Shown here: positions 61,607 through 64,000 of the stretch, one piece after another | Position numbering within the stretch: the first letter of the stretch is position 1 | How the letters are laid out: each line of letters begins with the position of its first letter | From: Naumovozyma dairenensis CBS 421 | Taxonomy: Eukaryota; Ascomycota; Saccharomycetes; Saccharomycetales; Saccharomycetaceae | Reading direction: 5' to 3' | Assembly: GCF_000227115.2 (NCBI RefSeq) | Contig: NC_016485.2 | Span: forward strand, 1,216,025 to 1,280,024 | Length of the DNA stretch: 64,000 nt | Made by a program: the position numbers and the translations under genes | Notes under the pieces: model-generated | The model's input: only the letters and a program-made list of their open reading frames with translations | What the model was told of the DNA's origin: nothing | The model's database searches: none

Positions 61607-64000
61607 ATGGCTACTGTATCATCATCATCGTCAGACTTCTCGACAGCTCCTATTTCTCGCTCAGGTAGTGGAGTCGAAATTCAATCAAAACAGATTGGGA
61701 ACAGTAGTAATAGTCCCAATTTAGCTTCAAATTCTAAAAAACATGATTCAACAAATACATCAAACAAAGTGAAAAGAAAACGTAATAGAGTACCTTTAAG
61801 TTGTACCATTTGTCGTAAAAGAAAAGTTAAATGTGATAAAATTAGACCTCATTGCCAACAATGTACAAAGACTGGGGTAGCACATTTATGCCACTATATG
61901 GAACAATCATGGGCAGAAGAAGCTGAAAAGGAATTATCGAAAGAAACCGAGTTGAAAATGCTTAGAGATAGAGTCAAATCTTTAGAAAAAACGTTATCTA
62001 AAATACATAATAATAACAACAATACCAATGGTTCTGCTACATCAATAGATACTAATGGAACTAATGAAAAGAATAATGAAGGTAATTCGAATAGAAGCAA
62101 TGCAATAAACATAACCAACACAGCACTGCCTAATGTTTCCACTATAAATTCAACAGATAAAACGATAGTTTCTTCTGCGGTTGAAAATCAATTAATGAAC
62201 TCTCAAAATAATGAAAATAATAAAGTATCGCGAGAAATAATATCAATGGAAGATAAACAATTATCAGAACACGATACTGATGAATTAGACCTTACAAAAC
62301 AATTCGATATGTTACATATCAAAAATAATGGGACCATTCATTTGGGTGCTACTCATTGGTTGGCCATTATGAAAGGTGATCCATATTTGAAATTATTATG
62401 GGGTCACATTTTCAATATTAGAGGCAAGATTAATGAATGGTATTCACAAAGATTAAATGCTTCAAAAAAGAAACATGGGATGAAGAATGCAAATAAAGTA
62501 GGCAAATGCCCTGTAATGCATAAGACAAAAGGTCAATATCATAATTTACCACTACCACCAAATCATCCTCCATTGCACGCAGGGAGTTCGGGTAAATGTC
62601 CTGTGGCTCATAGAGTTATAAATAATAACAACAATAGTAGTAGTAGTAGTAATAATAACAACCCTATGATCAATGCTCCTTCTCCACTCCCACCAAATCA
62701 TCCACCTATAGATCCAAATAATCCAAATGTTTCAAAATGTCCAGTAGCTCATAGAAACACATTTAATTCTGGTGTCACTCAAGGAAGATGCCCAGTAATT
62801 CATTCTTCTAGTCCATCTCCTGTTCCATCCATACTTCCACTATCTAATAGTAGTACGGATTCTAGTGCCATTGCCCCAACAGGCAAATGTCCCGTTGATC
62901 ATGCCAAGATATTGGCAAATTTGAATGGGGGTGTTAAATTAGAAAATAATGCCATGGGGTTATCATCTTCTAATTTATTGAGTTTCACAAAAAATATCAA
63001 TGGTAACGGTGAGCAGCAAGATAATCTGGATCTTTCTAAATTATATGGAGCTCCATCACCATCATTACCTTCTTTTCAAAATATTGCATCCAGGATACCG
63101 TCTTCAACAAACCTCAACGGGAACGTAAATGGAAATAATAATAATAATAATAATAATAATATAAATGGTAGATTCAAGAAACCTCAACCAATCTATCACC
63201 CTTATGTAGCCTCATTATCATATGGACAAATTGTGGAAAGATTGAATGAATTATTACCACCGAAAAGAATAATTAACCTATTTGTAGATAAATTTTTCAA
63301 ACATATTTATCCAACAATCCCAATTATTGATGAATTAAATTTCAAGAATCATGTTAACCAGATTATCATTTCAAGAAATCCAACTACAATTAGTAGTGAT
63401 GTTACTTCACCTATCCAGTTGAATTTACAAAAGAAATTAACAGATTATTGTTACCTAGGGATATTGGTCATCATATTAAGACTTACTTGGTTATCTTTAC
63501 CACCTAATTCATGTAAACTAGATTTAGGTAATAACGCATCCAATAGCTATTTGATCCCAAACGTTAATTCAATGAGTACTACAGCGTCAAATTTAAAGGA
63601 AGATGCGTTATTAATCAAATATGAAACTTCATTTGAAGCTTTAGAATTGGTTAAGAAATACTTAATTAAATTCGATGAAATTGCAAGTTTATCGAATAGA
63701 AATATTAATTTGACTACTATTCAATTTGCCATCTTCTATAAGCTGTACACAACTTCATGTCCAAACAGTTATGGCGCTAATGATACCCATGATAATGAAA
63801 ATAATCAAATATTATTATCTTCAACTATTCAAATGGCTTTCAGTTGCGGGTTACATAGAGATCCTGACAATTTCCCACAGTTAAGTGCTGTTTCTCCTCA
63901 AAATGGCAGTATGGATCAATCTTCCACATCAAATTCCAATTTCAATTCAATACAAGGTGTTCAAATAAAAAGTGAGTCACAAAACATTAATAAAAATAAC
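61607..64000 (+). CDS. HAP1: Heme-responsive zinc-cluster activator Hap1 (cut by window edge)
   Basis: Hap1 senses heme (hence oxygen) and activates respiration and sterol genes, binding DNA as a dimer. The frame is open from the ATG at 61607 to the right edge, 798 codons. The Zn2Cys6 cluster has Cys66, 69, 76, 83, 86 and 95 (CTICRKRKVKC type), preceded by basic KRKRNRVPL and followed by a short coiled coil. The heme-responsive motifs are unmistakable: KCPV at Cys301, Cys331, Cys378 and Cys428, and RCPV at Cys395, each followed by a residue and His. A fungal-specific factor domain begins near residue 540 (LPPKRIINLFVDKFFKHIYP) and CGLHRDPDNFP lies near 747. The C-terminal activation region lies beyond the window. 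It is near MCP2 as in S. cerevisiae. Confidence 0.97.
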   Translation, partial: MATVSSSSSDFSTAPISRSGSGVEIQSKQIGNSSNSPNLASNSKKHDSTNTSNKVKRKRNRVPLSCTICRKRKVKCDKIRPHCQQCTKTGVAHLCHYMEQSWAEEAEKELSKETELKMLRDRVKSLEKTLSKIHNNNNNTNGSATSIDTNGTNEKNNEGNSNRSNAINITNTALPNVSTINSTDKTIVSSAVENQLMNSQNNENNKVSREIISMEDKQLSEHDTDELDLTKQFDMLHIKNNGTIHLGATHWLAIMKGDPYLKLLWGHIFNIRGKINEWYSQRLNASKKKHGMKNANKVGKCPVMHKTKGQYHNLPLPPNHPPLHAGSSGKCPVAHRVINNNNNSSSSSNNNNPMINAPSPLPPNHPPIDPNNPNVSKCPVAHRNTFNSGVTQGRCPVIHSSSPSPVPSILPLSNSSTDSSAIAPTGKCPVDHAKILANLNGGVKLENNAMGLSSSNLLSFTKNINGNGEQQDNLDLSKLYGAPSPSLPSFQNIASRIPSSTNLNGNVNGNNNNNNNNNINGRFKKPQPIYHPYVASLSYGQIVERLNELLPPKRIINLFVDKFFKHIYPTIPIIDELNFKNHVNQIIISRNPTTISSDVTSPIQLNLQKKLTDYCYLGILVIILRLTWLSLPPNSCKLDLGNNASNSYLIPNVNSMSTTASNLKEDALLIKYETSFEALELVKKYLIKFDEIASLSNRNINLTTIQFAIFYKLYTTSCPNSYGANDTHDNENNQILLSSTIQMAFSCGLHRDPDNFPQLSAVSPQNGSMDQSSTSNSNFNSIQGVQIKSESQNINKNN
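63133..63160 (+). repeat. AAT trinucleotide repeat coding for poly-Asn in HAP1
   Basis: About nine AAT/ATA-phase units encode an Asn run between the heme-responsive motif region and the fungal-specific domain of HAP1. Confidence 0.85.

Overview
This window is nuclear DNA of a budding yeast in the family Saccharomycetaceae. Almost every protein matches a Saccharomyces cerevisiae gene over its full length, the tRNA-Val(AAC) and tRNA-Glu(UUC) genes look like those of that species, genes are mostly intron-free, and transcription-factor motifs of the S. cerevisiae type sit at expected places. The AT-rich intergenic DNA and Asn/Gln/Ser-rich tracts would suit a Kazachstania/Naumovozyma-type yeast, but I cannot name the species. 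Two runs of exactly 100 N (18428-18527, 51108-51207) are scaffold gaps.

The window is a mosaic of conserved gene blocks. Block A (1-13.5 kb) holds PGK1 (cut by the left edge), ADP1, RPC34, an ATO1/ADY2 acetate transporter, tRNA-Val, RVS161 and SAT4. This is the S. cerevisiae chromosome III order with RPC34 (chromosome XIV there) between its members, as expected of an ancestral order. A gene-poor stretch and a polyglutamine coiled-coil gene follow (13.5-16.6 kb). Block B (16.9-23.7 kb) is an IRC24/YIR035C-type short-chain dehydrogenase, a decayed second copy of it, LYS1 and MGA2 (chromosome IX order). After tRNA-Glu, block C (24.6-34.6 kb) is MSH2, SPO21, YPQ1, TRM10 and RFC4 (chromosome XV order). 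Next come a cytosolic-type NADP-isocitrate dehydrogenase (IDP2-like) and block D: SSP120, YEF3, RCK2 and IRC20 (chromosome XII, YLR250-YLR247). After a second tRNA-Val and a scaffold gap lies block E: APS1, DPH5 and a YLR173W homologue. Block F has an unusual membrane protein built from four Pmp3-like repeats, MCP2, an unrecognised gene and HAP1, which runs off the right edge.

The genes are mostly housekeeping: glycolysis, lysine synthesis, NADPH supply, translation elongation, diphthamide synthesis, mismatch repair, DNA clamp loading and membrane traffic. Regulators are the heme/oxygen factor HAP1, the membrane-lipid factor MGA2, and the stress/ion kinases RCK2 and SAT4. Motifs fit function: MCB boxes before MSH2, a perfect middle sporulation element before SPO21, a Gcn4 core before LYS1, and Reb1 sites in the PGK1/ADP1 and HAP1 promoters.

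The most notable observations are: the four-repeat Pmp3-like protein (56064-57071); two reading frames (RCK2 and the gene at 59377-60227) each broken by an apparent one-base loss in an A/T run; the relic of a tandem SDR gene beside LYS1; a large intergenic excess of the palindrome TACGTA; and tRNA genes exactly where conserved gene blocks join.
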